DNA of 64,000 nucleotides from Fibrisoma montanum (GTDB lineage: Bacteria; Bacteroidota; Bacteroidia; Cytophagales; Spirosomataceae): contig NZ_QXED01000004.1 of assembly GCF_003583365.1 (NCBI RefSeq), positions 496,001-560,000 of the forward strand, read 5' to 3'. Both the position numbers and the translations under genes were made by a program. Position 1 is the stretch's first letter. Each line of letters begins with the position of its first letter. Positions 44,173-52,118 of the stretch are shown here, piece by piece. The notes under the pieces were generated by a model, which made no database searches, was not told the origin of the DNA, and saw only the letters and a program-made list of their open reading frames with translations.

Positions 44173-44242
44173 CTCTGCGATACTCTCAGCGTTCTCTGCG
44201 TTTAAATAGGTAAACGCAGAGAACGCTGAGAGTATCGCAGAG
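44173..44242. repeat. 32-bp perfect inverted repeat with 6-base loop
   Basis: 44173-44204 is the exact reverse complement of 44211-44242; the loop is AATAGG. It lies inside the GMC transcription unit, 9 bases after the oxidoreductase stop and 24 bases before the subunit 3 start. Motifs such as TCTCTGCGTT recur within each arm. Likely effects are 3'-end protection or partial termination, lowering subunit 3 expression. It looks like a dispersed palindromic element rather than a simple terminator. Confidence 0.75.
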
Positions 44243-44251
44243 CGCACAGAG

Positions 44252-46003
44252 TTAAATATTCTTCTGTTTAACCTGGTCAATCAGGTATTCCGAGGTGCGC
44301 ATGGATGACGCCAGGATGGTCCACGTTACGTTCTTGTCGCCCTGCGAAACAAACGGTGCAGCATCCACCACAAACAGGTTCTTGACGTCGTGGGCCTGCT
44401 GGAACTTGTTCAGGGCCGACTTGCTGGGATCGTTGCCCATCCGGACCGTACCCACTTCGTGGATGATCCGGCCGGGAGCCGCCAGGCCGTAATTCTGCTC
44501 GGGACCCGGTTTCCGACCGAGCGGAATGCCACCCATGGCATGGATAATCTCCTCGAAGGTATCCTGCATGTGTTTGGCCTGTTTAACCTCGTAGTCCGAC
44601 CATTTGTAGTGAAACCGCAGCGTAGGGATACCGTACTTATCGACGCCGTTCGGGTCAATTTCGCAGTAGTTGCTTTCCAGGGGTACCGGTTCGCCCCGGC
44701 CCGACATGCCTACGTAGGCCCCGTAGAACCGGCGCATATCGTCTTTCAGGCTCGCGCCGTAGCCACCACCGGGTTTCATCTTGCCGTCGCGGCCGGGAAT
44801 CTGACCGTTCAGGTTTTCGACGCCCCCGCCAAAGCCGTAACCCGGCATACCCATACCACCCCCGTACTCAATGTGGTAGCCGCGCGGGAAGTCCAGTTTC
44901 TTGTTATCCAGCCACCAGGGCGTAAATACGTGCATCCCACCGACGCCATCCTCGTTGTAGCGTTTGCGGTCCATCAGGGCCGGAATAAAAGCTGACCGCC
45001 CGGCTCCGGTTGAATCGTTCAGATACTTGCCAATCACTCCGCTTGAATTGGCCAGGCCGTTCGGGAAGCGGGGCGACTTGGAATTGAGCAGCAACCGGGC
45101 CGATTCGCAGGTGCTGGCGCCAAGGATCACGGTTTTTGCCCGTACGCTAACCTCCTGCAACGTAACCGTATCGACGTAGGAAACGCCGGTGGCCAGACCC
45201 GTACGCTGATCGGTTAGTACCTCGCGCACCATGGCGTGGTTCTGAAGCGTCAGGTTGCCGGTTTTAACGGCCGGAATTACCAGCACCGACGACGACGAGA
45301 AGTCGGCGTAGGCCTGGCAGCCCCGGTTGCACTGGTGGCAGTAAAAGCACTGACCCCGCTCTTTGTTGATGGGCTGAGTCAGGATGGATAGCCGCGAGGG
45401 AACTACCGGTACGCCAATGCTCTTACCGGCTTTCTGCAGCATCAGTTCGTGCAGGCGGGGTTTCGGCGGAGGCAGGAAGTAGCCGTCTGGTTCGTTGGGG
45501 AAATCGGGCAGGTTGGTGCCGAAAACACCAATGAGCCGGTCGGTTTTGTCGTAGAACGGCTTAAGGTCTTCGTAGCCGATCGGCCAGTCGTCGCCGACGC
45601 CCGTCAGGGATTTACGGCGAAAATCGTCGGGACCGAAACGGAGCGAAATCCGGCCCCAGTGGTTGGTACGTCCCCCCAGCATCCGCGACCGGAACCAGTG
45701 GAATTCAGTCCCCGCTTTGGATGAGTACGGTTCGCCCTCAATGTCCCAGCCACCCCAGGCCGCGTCGAAATCGCCACCCGACCGGAGTGGGGTGCTTGCT
45801 CCACGCCGGGGTGACTCATACGGCCATTTGAGCTGGGTGATGTATTTGGGGTCGGCAGGGTCGTAGTAACCGCCGGCTTCGAGCATTAATACTTTAGCGC
45901 CCGCTTTAGTGAGTATGTAGGCGGCCATACCGCCCCCGGCACCCGAACCAACGATTACGGCGTCGTATACCGTCGGTGCTTTTGTGATGTTAAATTGGTC
46001 CAT
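44252..46003 (-). CDS. GMC family oxidoreductase (flavoprotein subunit)
   Basis: A 583-residue FAD enzyme of the glucose-methanol-choline family, probably a sugar or polyol dehydrogenase working with subunit 3 in the periplasm. It has the FAD motif DAVIVGSGAGGGMAAYIL, then MLEAGGYYDP and LGGRTNHWGRISLRF. A Cys-rich segment (GQCFYCHQCNRGCQAY) recalls the Fe-S-type cluster loop in some GMC dehydrogenases. The C-terminal catalytic region is HEVGTVRMGNDP..VVDAAPFVSQGDKNVTWTILA. It has no signal peptide of its own, consistent with export in complex with the Tat-bearing subunit 3. The substrate cannot be read from the sequence. Confidence 0.9.
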   Translation of the reverse strand: MDQFNITKAPTVYDAVIVGSGAGGGMAAYILTKAGAKVLMLEAGGYYDPADPKYITQLKWPYESPRRGASTPLRSGGDFDAAWGGWDIEGEPYSSKAGTEFHWFRSRMLGGRTNHWGRISLRFGPDDFRRKSLTGVGDDWPIGYEDLKPFYDKTDRLIGVFGTNLPDFPNEPDGYFLPPPKPRLHELMLQKAGKSIGVPVVPSRLSILTQPINKERGQCFYCHQCNRGCQAYADFSSSSVLVIPAVKTGNLTLQNHAMVREVLTDQRTGLATGVSYVDTVTLQEVSVRAKTVILGASTCESARLLLNSKSPRFPNGLANSSGVIGKYLNDSTGAGRSAFIPALMDRKRYNEDGVGGMHVFTPWWLDNKKLDFPRGYHIEYGGGMGMPGYGFGGGVENLNGQIPGRDGKMKPGGGYGASLKDDMRRFYGAYVGMSGRGEPVPLESNYCEIDPNGVDKYGIPTLRFHYKWSDYEVKQAKHMQDTFEEIIHAMGGIPLGRKPGPEQNYGLAAPGRIIHEVGTVRMGNDPSKSALNKFQQAHDVKNLFVVDAAPFVSQGDKNVTWTILASSMRTSEYLIDQVKQKNI

Positions 46004-46138
46004 ATTGCCCAGCTTGGGAAGACAGTCAGAAAGCAGAAAGATGAGTCAGCATGAAGGAATTCTCGGCTATAAAAGCAGAGACTCCGCCGTACCTACTGTC
46101 TTTCCGGCCCAACCTGGGTTTATTGGTATAAAAGGGTG

Positions 46139-46822
46139 TTATTCAATGGCTCCGTAGGAGGTTCGGGCTGAAGCTGATCGCTGGTCTTCGTTAACCAGCA
46201 TGTTGTACTGGCTGATGAGAACCAGGCGGCCGATGGTTGTCCGCTCGTTGATGTTGTGGGCCTGAACGAACTGCTGTAGTGGTTTTTCGTAAGCCTTGAG
46301 ATAGGGCTGATAGATGTCGATATAGAACCGGTTCACACTCAGAAAACGGCCCTCGTCGTAGGCATAGTAGACAAAGTTGGAAACATCCTGATTCAGGGAT
46401 TTGTCGTCAAAATAACGAACAGGATGGCCGATCGCCGATCTGAATAACCCTTTATTGGCCTGAAGCCGCCGAATCACAACCAGGGGGCCATCCATGACAA
46501 TTTCAAAAAAAACGGGATGGGCGCGGCCCTTGCCGGACGAAAAGGGCAGGGATACAAACTCGCGCAACTTGCTCTGGTCGGCATCAAACCAACTGAACGA
46601 TCGAACCTGCCCGGCCGACAAGGTCCGGATGCGGCCATTGGCTTGCCGGATCTGAACCATCTCGGCGCTCCAGTTATAAGCCAGTTCGCCGGAAACAAGC
46701 TCGTTGGTAGCCATGGTTAACCGGCCTTCGTGCCATTTAGCTGGCGGGTCTCCAGCCAGGCTGGCTGCCAGTTGAGTACCTAAAAAAAGTACCACGAGGG
46801 TTACGTGACGGAGCATTTTCAT
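46139..46822 (-). CDS. Secreted protein of unknown function (paralogue A)
   Basis: I do not recognise a family. The 227-residue protein has a signal peptide (VTLVVLFLGTQLAASLAG). It then has a beta-rich domain with LTMATNELVSGELAYNWSAEMVQIRQ and a later segment on YFDDKSLNQDVSNFVYYAYDEG. It ends with a helical part (NERTTIGRLVLISQYNMLV). It is clearly related to the protein coded at 47173-47847: both share G-x-L-x-YNW-x-AE-x-VQ-R, SF/HFVFFDA-Q-LR-FV and (L)LLI(N/S)QYN. An AT-rich gap of 350 bp separates the two. Met3 is an alternative start. Confidence 0.75.
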   Translation of the reverse strand: MKMLRHVTLVVLFLGTQLAASLAGDPPAKWHEGRLTMATNELVSGELAYNWSAEMVQIRQANGRIRTLSAGQVRSFSWFDADQSKLREFVSLPFSSGKGRAHPVFFEIVMDGPLVVIRRLQANKGLFRSAIGHPVRYFDDKSLNQDVSNFVYYAYDEGRFLSVNRFYIDIYQPYLKAYEKPLQQFVQAHNINERTTIGRLVLISQYNMLVNEDQRSASARTSYGAIE

Positions 46823-47172
46823 AAAAATGTAATTTTAGCTGGATCAGCGTTAACGTTTGATTTATGTCATACCGGGGCGGTTTAGGGGGGTTGAGCTTTT
46901 GACAAATAAACTCATTAAAAGCTTTCCTGTTTGTGCACTCCAAATCGTTATATTACATTTCGTTGTACAACTAAAAGGATAAATTATACTGTAGTCAGCA
47001 AGTCAGCAGAATTATGTGTAAAAACATCAAATTATATAACTTATTTACTATTGAAAATTTATTTTTTGGCCGTGTCAGGGATTGATTATAAAGGTGTTAC
47101 ATTGATAAAATACAAAAGCCAGCTCTCGGATTGAGACTGGCTTTCTGAGTTTCATTCCGCTTGCGCTATCGG
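46823..47172. other. 350-bp AT-rich gap between the paralogous secreted-protein genes
   Basis: Far richer in A and T than its surroundings, above all at 46930-47110. Apart from a terminator hairpin at its right end (47114-47144) I see no gene, RNA motif or repeat. A plus-strand frame of 67 codons starting with GTG at 46931 has no family features. The gap must hold the promoter of paralogue A, but no exact -7 box is found. Confidence 0.5.
47114..47144 (-). terminator. Terminator hairpin after paralogue B
   Basis: AAAGCCAG and CTGGCTTT pair, extended by TCTC with GAGA after a one-base bulge, 29 bases past the stop. The minus strand reads TTTTGT after the stem. Moderate stem with a fair T-tract. 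Confidence 0.6.
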
Positions 47173-47847
47173 CTACTCACCGGCCGGAACCTTCTGGTTA
47201 ACAGGTTCTCCTGATTCTTCCTGCTGTTTTTTCAGGGCGTTGTATTGATTAATCAATAATAGCTGCGACAAGGTAGTGCCGAGATCCAGGCTCTGGCCGT
47301 CAACAAAATGTTTTAACTCTTCTCCATACTCCTCTTTCAGCCGGGGCCAGATGTCGCGGGTGAAGTTATCCAGGTTGGTGATTATGCCGTTTTCGTCGTA
47401 GACAAAGTAAGTGAAGCTATCCAGGTCTTTCACCAGTTCTTCATCATCGCCGTAGGCAATCGGGCTAATCACCTTGATCGGTTCCCGGGTGTGCCGAAGC
47501 CGGCGGTATACCGTCAACGTACCGGGCACAAATTCCTCCAGAAACAGTTTTCTCATGAGTGACTGACGGACCGGGTATTCAACCGCTACAAAGCGACGTA
47601 ACGTGTTCTGATTGGCATCGAAAAAAACGAAGTGATCCACCTGAGTGGCTGAATAAGCCTTAATGGTATTCCCCTGCCGAACCTGTACAATCTCTGCTTT
47701 CCAGTTATAATTTAACTCCCCCTCGATCTGTGTCCCATTGGTCAGCAGCAGTTGACCCAGGTTCCAGTTTGGTGCTCCTTTGGCGTGACTGGTACCGACT
47801 CCTACGGCACTCAACCACAAAACGATTAGTAATACGTACGCTTTCAT
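47173..47847 (-). CDS. Secreted protein of unknown function (paralogue B)
   Basis: A 224-residue relative of the protein coded at 46139-46822, with a signal peptide (VLLIVLWLSAVGVGTSHAK). It then has LLLTNGTQIEGELNYNWKAEIVQVRQ and VDHFVFFDANQNTLRRFV, a middle segment DDEELVKDLDSFTYFVYDENG, and a helical end LGTTLSQLLLINQYNAL with a polar tail. No lipobox or membrane helix follows the signal, so it should be periplasmic or released. Duplicate secreted proteins of this kind occur as small clusters in Cytophagales genomes, to my knowledge without assigned function. The flanking gap of 297 bp to coaX holds no gene that I can support. Confidence 0.75.
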   Translation of the reverse strand: MKAYVLLIVLWLSAVGVGTSHAKGAPNWNLGQLLLTNGTQIEGELNYNWKAEIVQVRQGNTIKAYSATQVDHFVFFDANQNTLRRFVAVEYPVRQSLMRKLFLEEFVPGTLTVYRRLRHTREPIKVISPIAYGDDEELVKDLDSFTYFVYDENGIITNLDNFTRDIWPRLKEEYGEELKHFVDGQSLDLGTTLSQLLLINQYNALKKQQEESGEPVNQKVPAGE

Positions 47848-48096
47848 AACGCTGTCTTTTACCGACGGCTAATGTGAAATGCGAAGCCGTCTGCCGGAGT
47901 GTTACGAAAAAGCCGTGCCAGACCGCCATAAAACGAGGAGGTTTTGCAGCCTGCTGTCAGGAAGCTGAATATGTGGCGATTATGGTACTTTTCTTAGCGG
48001 AACTGCCCGGAAAATTGACTTAAAACGGAATGTTCGCAGCGTACTAAAATGTTTGGTAACAGGCTAATTTTTTGGAAGTTAGGTAAAAACAGGTAA

Positions 48097-48116
48097 GTGA
48101 GGTATTCGCTCCTCAC
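48097..48116 (-). terminator. Possible terminator hairpin after coaX
   Basis: GTGAGG and CCTCAC pair around an 8-base loop, 29 bases past the coaX stop. On the minus strand a run of five T follows about 12 bases later. The stem is short, so this is a weak call. Confidence 0.4.
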
Positions 48117-48144
48117 CTTGGGGAAAGTACCGTACAATCAACAC

Positions 48145-48921
48145 TTAGCGGGCGTCGCGGCCGACAATCTCGCCGACAAGCCGTATGCCATCGAGGGTGA
48201 GCGATGGGATAACCGCCGTAAAGGCAATATGGAGGGAAGGGATTCGACCTGATAAACCCCCCGTAGCGATAGCGATGCAATCGCCGTTGAGTTCGGTCCG
48301 GATACGGTCGAGGAGCGAACGAACGAGGCCTTCGTAGCCCAGCACAACGCCTGCCTGAATGGCGTGGGTAGTGCTGGTGCCCAGGGCCGAAGCCGGCACT
48401 TCGATAGGCACTTCGGGCAGTTGGGCCGTATTGGCAAACAAGGACCGGATGGCTGTTTTCAGCCCGGGTGCTATGGCCACGCCCAGGATTTTTCCTTCGC
48501 CCGATACCGTCGTGAAGGTCAGGGCAGTCCCGAAATCGACGACCACGCAGTTGCGCTGATAGTGCGTATAAGCGGCCAGGGCATTGGCTACGAGATCGGT
48601 ACCGATTTCGTGCGGCCGGAGAATCTCCAGGGGCAGTAAAGGATAAACACCGGGGCCCATCACCACCGGCTCAAAACCGAATAGGGTCGTGAGCATGCTG
48701 CGCATGATGGGCGTCAGATTCGGTACGACGCTGCTCAAGACGGTAGTTTGAATGGTACTAAGAGAAACGCTCGCTTCCAGCAGCCACAACCGCAGTCGGC
48801 GCTCGTAGGAGCCGGCTGGCTCGTCAGTACGTGCGGGCGTACGCCAGATGTGTTGCCAGCCAGCCTGCGAATACAGGCCAAATACGGCGTCGGTATTACC
48901 AATATCAACGATGATCTGCAC
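48145..48921 (-). CDS. coaX: Type III pantothenate kinase
   Basis: Phosphorylates pantothenate in the first step of coenzyme A synthesis. The 258-residue protein has the ASKHA-fold phosphate motifs. These are MQIIVDIGNTDAVFGLY (Asp6 to Thr10), RPHEIGTDLVANALAAY, VVVDFGTALTF with the catalytic Asp, GVAIAPGL, and IATGGLSGRI. These match CoaX, not the unrelated type I or II kinases. It is in the same direction as the sugar-acid locus, with 135 bp between. Bacteroidota mostly use CoaX. The call is secure. Confidence 0.95.
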   Translation of the reverse strand: MQIIVDIGNTDAVFGLYSQAGWQHIWRTPARTDEPAGSYERRLRLWLLEASVSLSTIQTTVLSSVVPNLTPIMRSMLTTLFGFEPVVMGPGVYPLLPLEILRPHEIGTDLVANALAAYTHYQRNCVVVDFGTALTFTTVSGEGKILGVAIAPGLKTAIRSLFANTAQLPEVPIEVPASALGTSTTHAIQAGVVLGYEGLVRSLLDRIRTELNGDCIAIATGGLSGRIPSLHIAFTAVIPSLTLDGIRLVGEIVGRDAR

Positions 48922-49056
48922 GGGCGGGGTCAGTTAACGGGGCGAAATAAGCGGAAAAACCGCATATTTCAGAAAATGTCCCGCTACGTAGCCCTGAACC
49001 CGACAAACCGGCAGTGGCAGCAGACGTCTGCACCACGATTCAATCCGCAGCGATAA

Positions 49057-50379
49057 TCAGATTAATTCCTCAATCTGTACCAGCTTCGGTTTCCGGGTCA
49101 GGAGATGAATAATTGTCCAGGCCACCAGATACGTACAGCCGCAGAGGGTAAAGAGGATGTTGTAACCCCCGGCCAGATTACCGGCCGCTTTGTAGGTGTC
49201 GAGCAGACTACCTACGAGCATTGGAAAGAAAATGCCCCCCACCGCTCCGGCCATGCCCGCAATGCCGGCCGCTGAACTGACGGCTTGTTTGGGAAACAGA
49301 TCCGATGCCAGCGTAAAGATGTTGGTCGCCCACGCCTGATGGACCGCTACGGCCAGGCTGATCAGGCCAACGGCTACCCACACGTCCGTGGCGAACTGCG
49401 CCAGAATGATGGATAATTCCAGTATGGCAAACGCAAACAGCACCGTCTTGCGGGCTCTCAGGGTCCCCCAGCCCCGTTTGATGAGTCGGGAAGACAGATA
49501 CCCTCCGCCAATGCTGCCGATGGTGGTGGCCGTGTAAATAATCATCAGTTCCAGGCTGGGCTTTTTGAGGTCCAGTTGAAACGTAGAGGAAAAGTAGGAG
49601 GGGAGCCAGAACAAAAAGAACCAATAGATGGGGTCAATGAGCCCCTTGCCCGTAATGAGCGCCCAGGTTTGCGGTTGCCCGAAGAGCTTGAACCAGCGAA
49701 TAGGCGTTTTTTGGTCTGTTTCGAGTTCCTGCCCGCTGCGAATATACTCGTATTCCTCCGCCGACAGGCGTTTCTGGCGGGCCGGTACGTCGTAGAAAAT
49801 CAGCCAGAAGATCAACCAGACAAAGCCCAGAGCGCCGGTGATCCAGAATACTTCCTGCCAGCCGTAGTGGCTTAAAATCCAGGGAACGATGAGCAGAGCG
49901 GCCACTACGCCCAGACTCGTTCCGGCGTTGAACAGGCCCGTTGCCAGCCCCCGTTCTTTTTGCGGAAACCATTCGGCCACGGCTTTGACGGCGGCCGGGT
50001 AGTTACCAGCCTCTCCCAACCCAAGCCCGACGCGGGCGACCCCGAATCCGAAGGCACTCCGGGCCAGGGCGTGGAGCATGCCGGCCACGCTCCACCAGAC
50101 AATCGTAACGGTATAGCCAATTTTAGTGCCGACCCGGTCGATGAACCAGCCAAACCCCAGCAACCCGACCGCATAGGCCGCCGTGAAGGCAATCACAATC
50201 CGGGCGTATTGGGTTTCGGTCCAGTTAAATTCTATTTCGAGCAGGGGTTTGAGTAAACCAATGATCTGCCGGTCGAGGTAGTTGATGGAAGTTGCCGCAA
50301 ACAGCAGCACAACGATGAGCCATCGGTAGTTTTTGCTGGTGGCGACGGTCGCCGGTTCGGTTTTCTGGGGAGTTATCAT
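49057..50379 (-). CDS. MFS transporter, anion:cation symporter family (hexuronate/galactonate type)
   Basis: A 12-helix transporter of 440 residues, closest by layout to ExuT/DgoT-type importers of sugar acids. It opens YRWLIVVLLFAATSINYLDRQIIGLLKPLLEIEFNWTE, where INYLDR is the hallmark of the ACS family. The next is GFGWFIDRVGTKIGY (motif A) and GLGEAGNYPAAVKAVAEWFPQKERGLATGLFNAG, the family's second signature. It is the last gene of the sugar-acid operon, directly after the KDPG/KDPGal aldolase. The likely substrate is an aldonate or its 2-keto-3-deoxy product taken from the periplasm. Confidence 0.88.
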   Translation of the reverse strand: MITPQKTEPATVATSKNYRWLIVVLLFAATSINYLDRQIIGLLKPLLEIEFNWTETQYARIVIAFTAAYAVGLLGFGWFIDRVGTKIGYTVTIVWWSVAGMLHALARSAFGFGVARVGLGLGEAGNYPAAVKAVAEWFPQKERGLATGLFNAGTSLGVVAALLIVPWILSHYGWQEVFWITGALGFVWLIFWLIFYDVPARQKRLSAEEYEYIRSGQELETDQKTPIRWFKLFGQPQTWALITGKGLIDPIYWFFLFWLPSYFSSTFQLDLKKPSLELMIIYTATTIGSIGGGYLSSRLIKRGWGTLRARKTVLFAFAILELSIILAQFATDVWVAVGLISLAVAVHQAWATNIFTLASDLFPKQAVSSAAGIAGMAGAVGGIFFPMLVGSLLDTYKAAGNLAGGYNILFTLCGCTYLVAWTIIHLLTRKPKLVQIEELI

Positions 50380-50403
50380 GCTGGTTCAGGAAAGGGGTTG
50401 GGG

Positions 50404-51054
50404 TCAGGCTGGTTGGTGCTGGCTGGGCAGCCGTTTCAGAAATTCCTGGAAATGAATGGTAAGCCCGTTCCAGTCCCGGGCTTTGATCAGGGCTGCATCG
50501 AACAGGTGACTGCCCACGCCAACGCCGGTTGCGCCGGCATCGAAAAACTGCCGGATGGTGCTCAGGCTCACCCCACCCGTTGGCAACAGCCTGACCTGCG
50601 GCAGTGGCCCTTTCAGGTCCTTGATGTAGGCAGGGCCGAGTGTCGTGGTGGGGAAAACCTTCACCATCGGTGCGCCCAGTGTCCAGGCGCGGTAGATTTC
50701 AGTGGGTGTAAAGGCTCCCGGAAAAACAGGCACTCCCCGGTCAACACAGGTGCGGATAACCGACTCGTCGAGAATGGGGGTTACGATGAACTGCGCACCG
50801 GCATCCAGGGCCTGCTCCAGGTCGTCGGGGGTGCAGACCGTACCGGCGCCGATGTTCAGATCATTGGGGTATTGTTGCCGGGCCTGTCGAATGCAGTCCA
50901 CAGCTCCCGGCGTATTCATGGTGATCTCGATGGTGGTCAGACCAGCCTCCCGGTACACCGGCAGAAGCTGCCTTATGACATCAGCGGGCAGGTTGCGGAC
51001 AATACCCACGATGGGTGCCTGGGTAAACAGGTCGTTGGAAAAGAGGGTTGTCAT
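50404..51054 (-). CDS. dgoA: 2-Keto-3-deoxy-6-phospho-galactonate/gluconate aldolase
   Basis: Class I aldolase of 216 residues that splits KDPGal (or KDPG) into pyruvate and glyceraldehyde 3-phosphate. The Schiff-base residue is Lys132 (MVKVFPTTTLGPAYIKDL). Glu43 (TTIEITMN) and Arg20 (GIVRNL) match the known active-site residues of the family, and LLPTGGV binds the phosphate. The neighbouring 2-keto-3-deoxygalactonate kinase suggests the DgoA role over Eda; the sequence alone does not separate them. Its start overlaps the kinase stop by 4 bases, so translation is coupled. Confidence 0.88.
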   Translation of the reverse strand: MTTLFSNDLFTQAPIVGIVRNLPADVIRQLLPVYREAGLTTIEITMNTPGAVDCIRQARQQYPNDLNIGAGTVCTPDDLEQALDAGAQFIVTPILDESVIRTCVDRGVPVFPGAFTPTEIYRAWTLGAPMVKVFPTTTLGPAYIKDLKGPLPQVRLLPTGGVSLSTIRQFFDAGATGVGVGSHLFDAALIKARDWNGLTIHFQEFLKRLPSQHQPA

Positions 51055-52073
51055 CGGGTAATTTCTTTTAAGGTCTGATTCCGGAATAGCATCGCCTGTC
51101 CCCGGCTGGCTGCCTGATCAATCAGATCGGCAGGAATGGTTGTCGCCCGATCGGCCAGGTTCAGTTCGCGAATAGCCAGTTCATAAAAACCGGTCAGCTT
51201 ACTGCCGCTGCACAGCACCAGCGGCCAGCCTTTTTCGGCCAGCAGCGGCAACAGTTCCGTACCAATCAGTAAGCCGCTTAGATAAAAGGCGTTTTCCGCT
51301 TTCGTAAACGTATCAAAAAGCTGGTTGGTACGGATCGTGAACAGGCCGTTCAGGATACCCGACGCGGTGGCTTGCTGCACGCCCTGCCTGAAAGCCAGTA
51401 CGTTCGGAGCCGAAAAGTCGGTTAGATCAATCAGGTCGACGGAGTCTTTGAGAATGCTGTGGTGGGCCATCAGATCAAACAACTCCCCCGTCATGTACGT
51501 ATCAAAGCTGATCAGCTGCCCATCCCGGACGTACATGTGCTTGGAGTGTGTGCCGGGAAAAACAAAAATGGCTTCCCTGGTTTTTTCGCCCGATAAGGTA
51601 AGCAGCGTAACCAGGCCGATGAGCTGCGTCTCTTCGCCCCGCATGACGTCCTGCCCGCTCCTGACGCCCGAGATCAGCATCAGTTCGTGCGGGAAATCCG
51701 GTTGCGGATCAAAATGCCGGATGCTGGACTGGCTGCCGTCCAGCGCAAACGGCAGTACGGCATAGGGCACTTCTTCCATCCCAATCGAGGAGGAGGCCAT
51801 GCCCGAAATCACAACCGGGATGTTCAGCAGGTTCATCGCCAACTGGCGACCCAGCGCGTTGATCTGTTTTTTCAACTGCCGCCGGAAAAAGTTATCCCGG
51901 CTCATACCGGTTGCTGCGCCGGTTTTGCGCCAGGCGTCAAACGTACCGGCAATGCCTTCTCGGGAGATCAGTTCGCCGGTGCACTGGTGATCGTATAAGT
52001 TCGTTAGCCGTAGGCGGAAAAACGACGTTCCCCAGTCACAGCACAATAAATACTTCGTCGTCAGACCGCTCAT
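51051..52073 (-). CDS. dgoK: 2-Keto-3-deoxygalactonate kinase
   Basis: Phosphorylates 2-keto-3-deoxygalactonate at C6. The 340-residue protein has the family start LLCCDWGTSFFRLRLTN (phosphate loop at Asp13-Thr16). It then has VVISGMASSSIGMEEVPYA, SGVRSGQDVMRGEETQLIGL and FVFPGTHSKHMYVRDG. This arrangement is typical of DgoK, a divergent sugar kinase. It lies between the PQQ dehydrogenase and the aldolase. With the dehydratase at 55.3-56.6 kb this gives the three enzymes of D-galactonate breakdown, though other aldonates with the same downstream chemistry are possible. Confidence 0.9.
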   Translation of the reverse strand: MSGLTTKYLLCCDWGTSFFRLRLTNLYDHQCTGELISREGIAGTFDAWRKTGAATGMSRDNFFRRQLKKQINALGRQLAMNLLNIPVVISGMASSSIGMEEVPYAVLPFALDGSQSSIRHFDPQPDFPHELMLISGVRSGQDVMRGEETQLIGLVTLLTLSGEKTREAIFVFPGTHSKHMYVRDGQLISFDTYMTGELFDLMAHHSILKDSVDLIDLTDFSAPNVLAFRQGVQQATASGILNGLFTIRTNQLFDTFTKAENAFYLSGLLIGTELLPLLAEKGWPLVLCSGSKLTGFYELAIRELNLADRATTIPADLIDQAASRGQAMLFRNQTLKEITR

Positions 52074-52118
52074 GGATCGTTTAGGTAAAGGCCCGATTGG
52101 TTAGTTTCCGGCAGTACG

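Noticed and set aside
46931-47134. 67-codon frame in the AT-rich gap
   Set aside because: It begins with GTG, has AT-driven composition and no signal peptide or motif. Terminator sequence of the neighbouring gene lies inside it.
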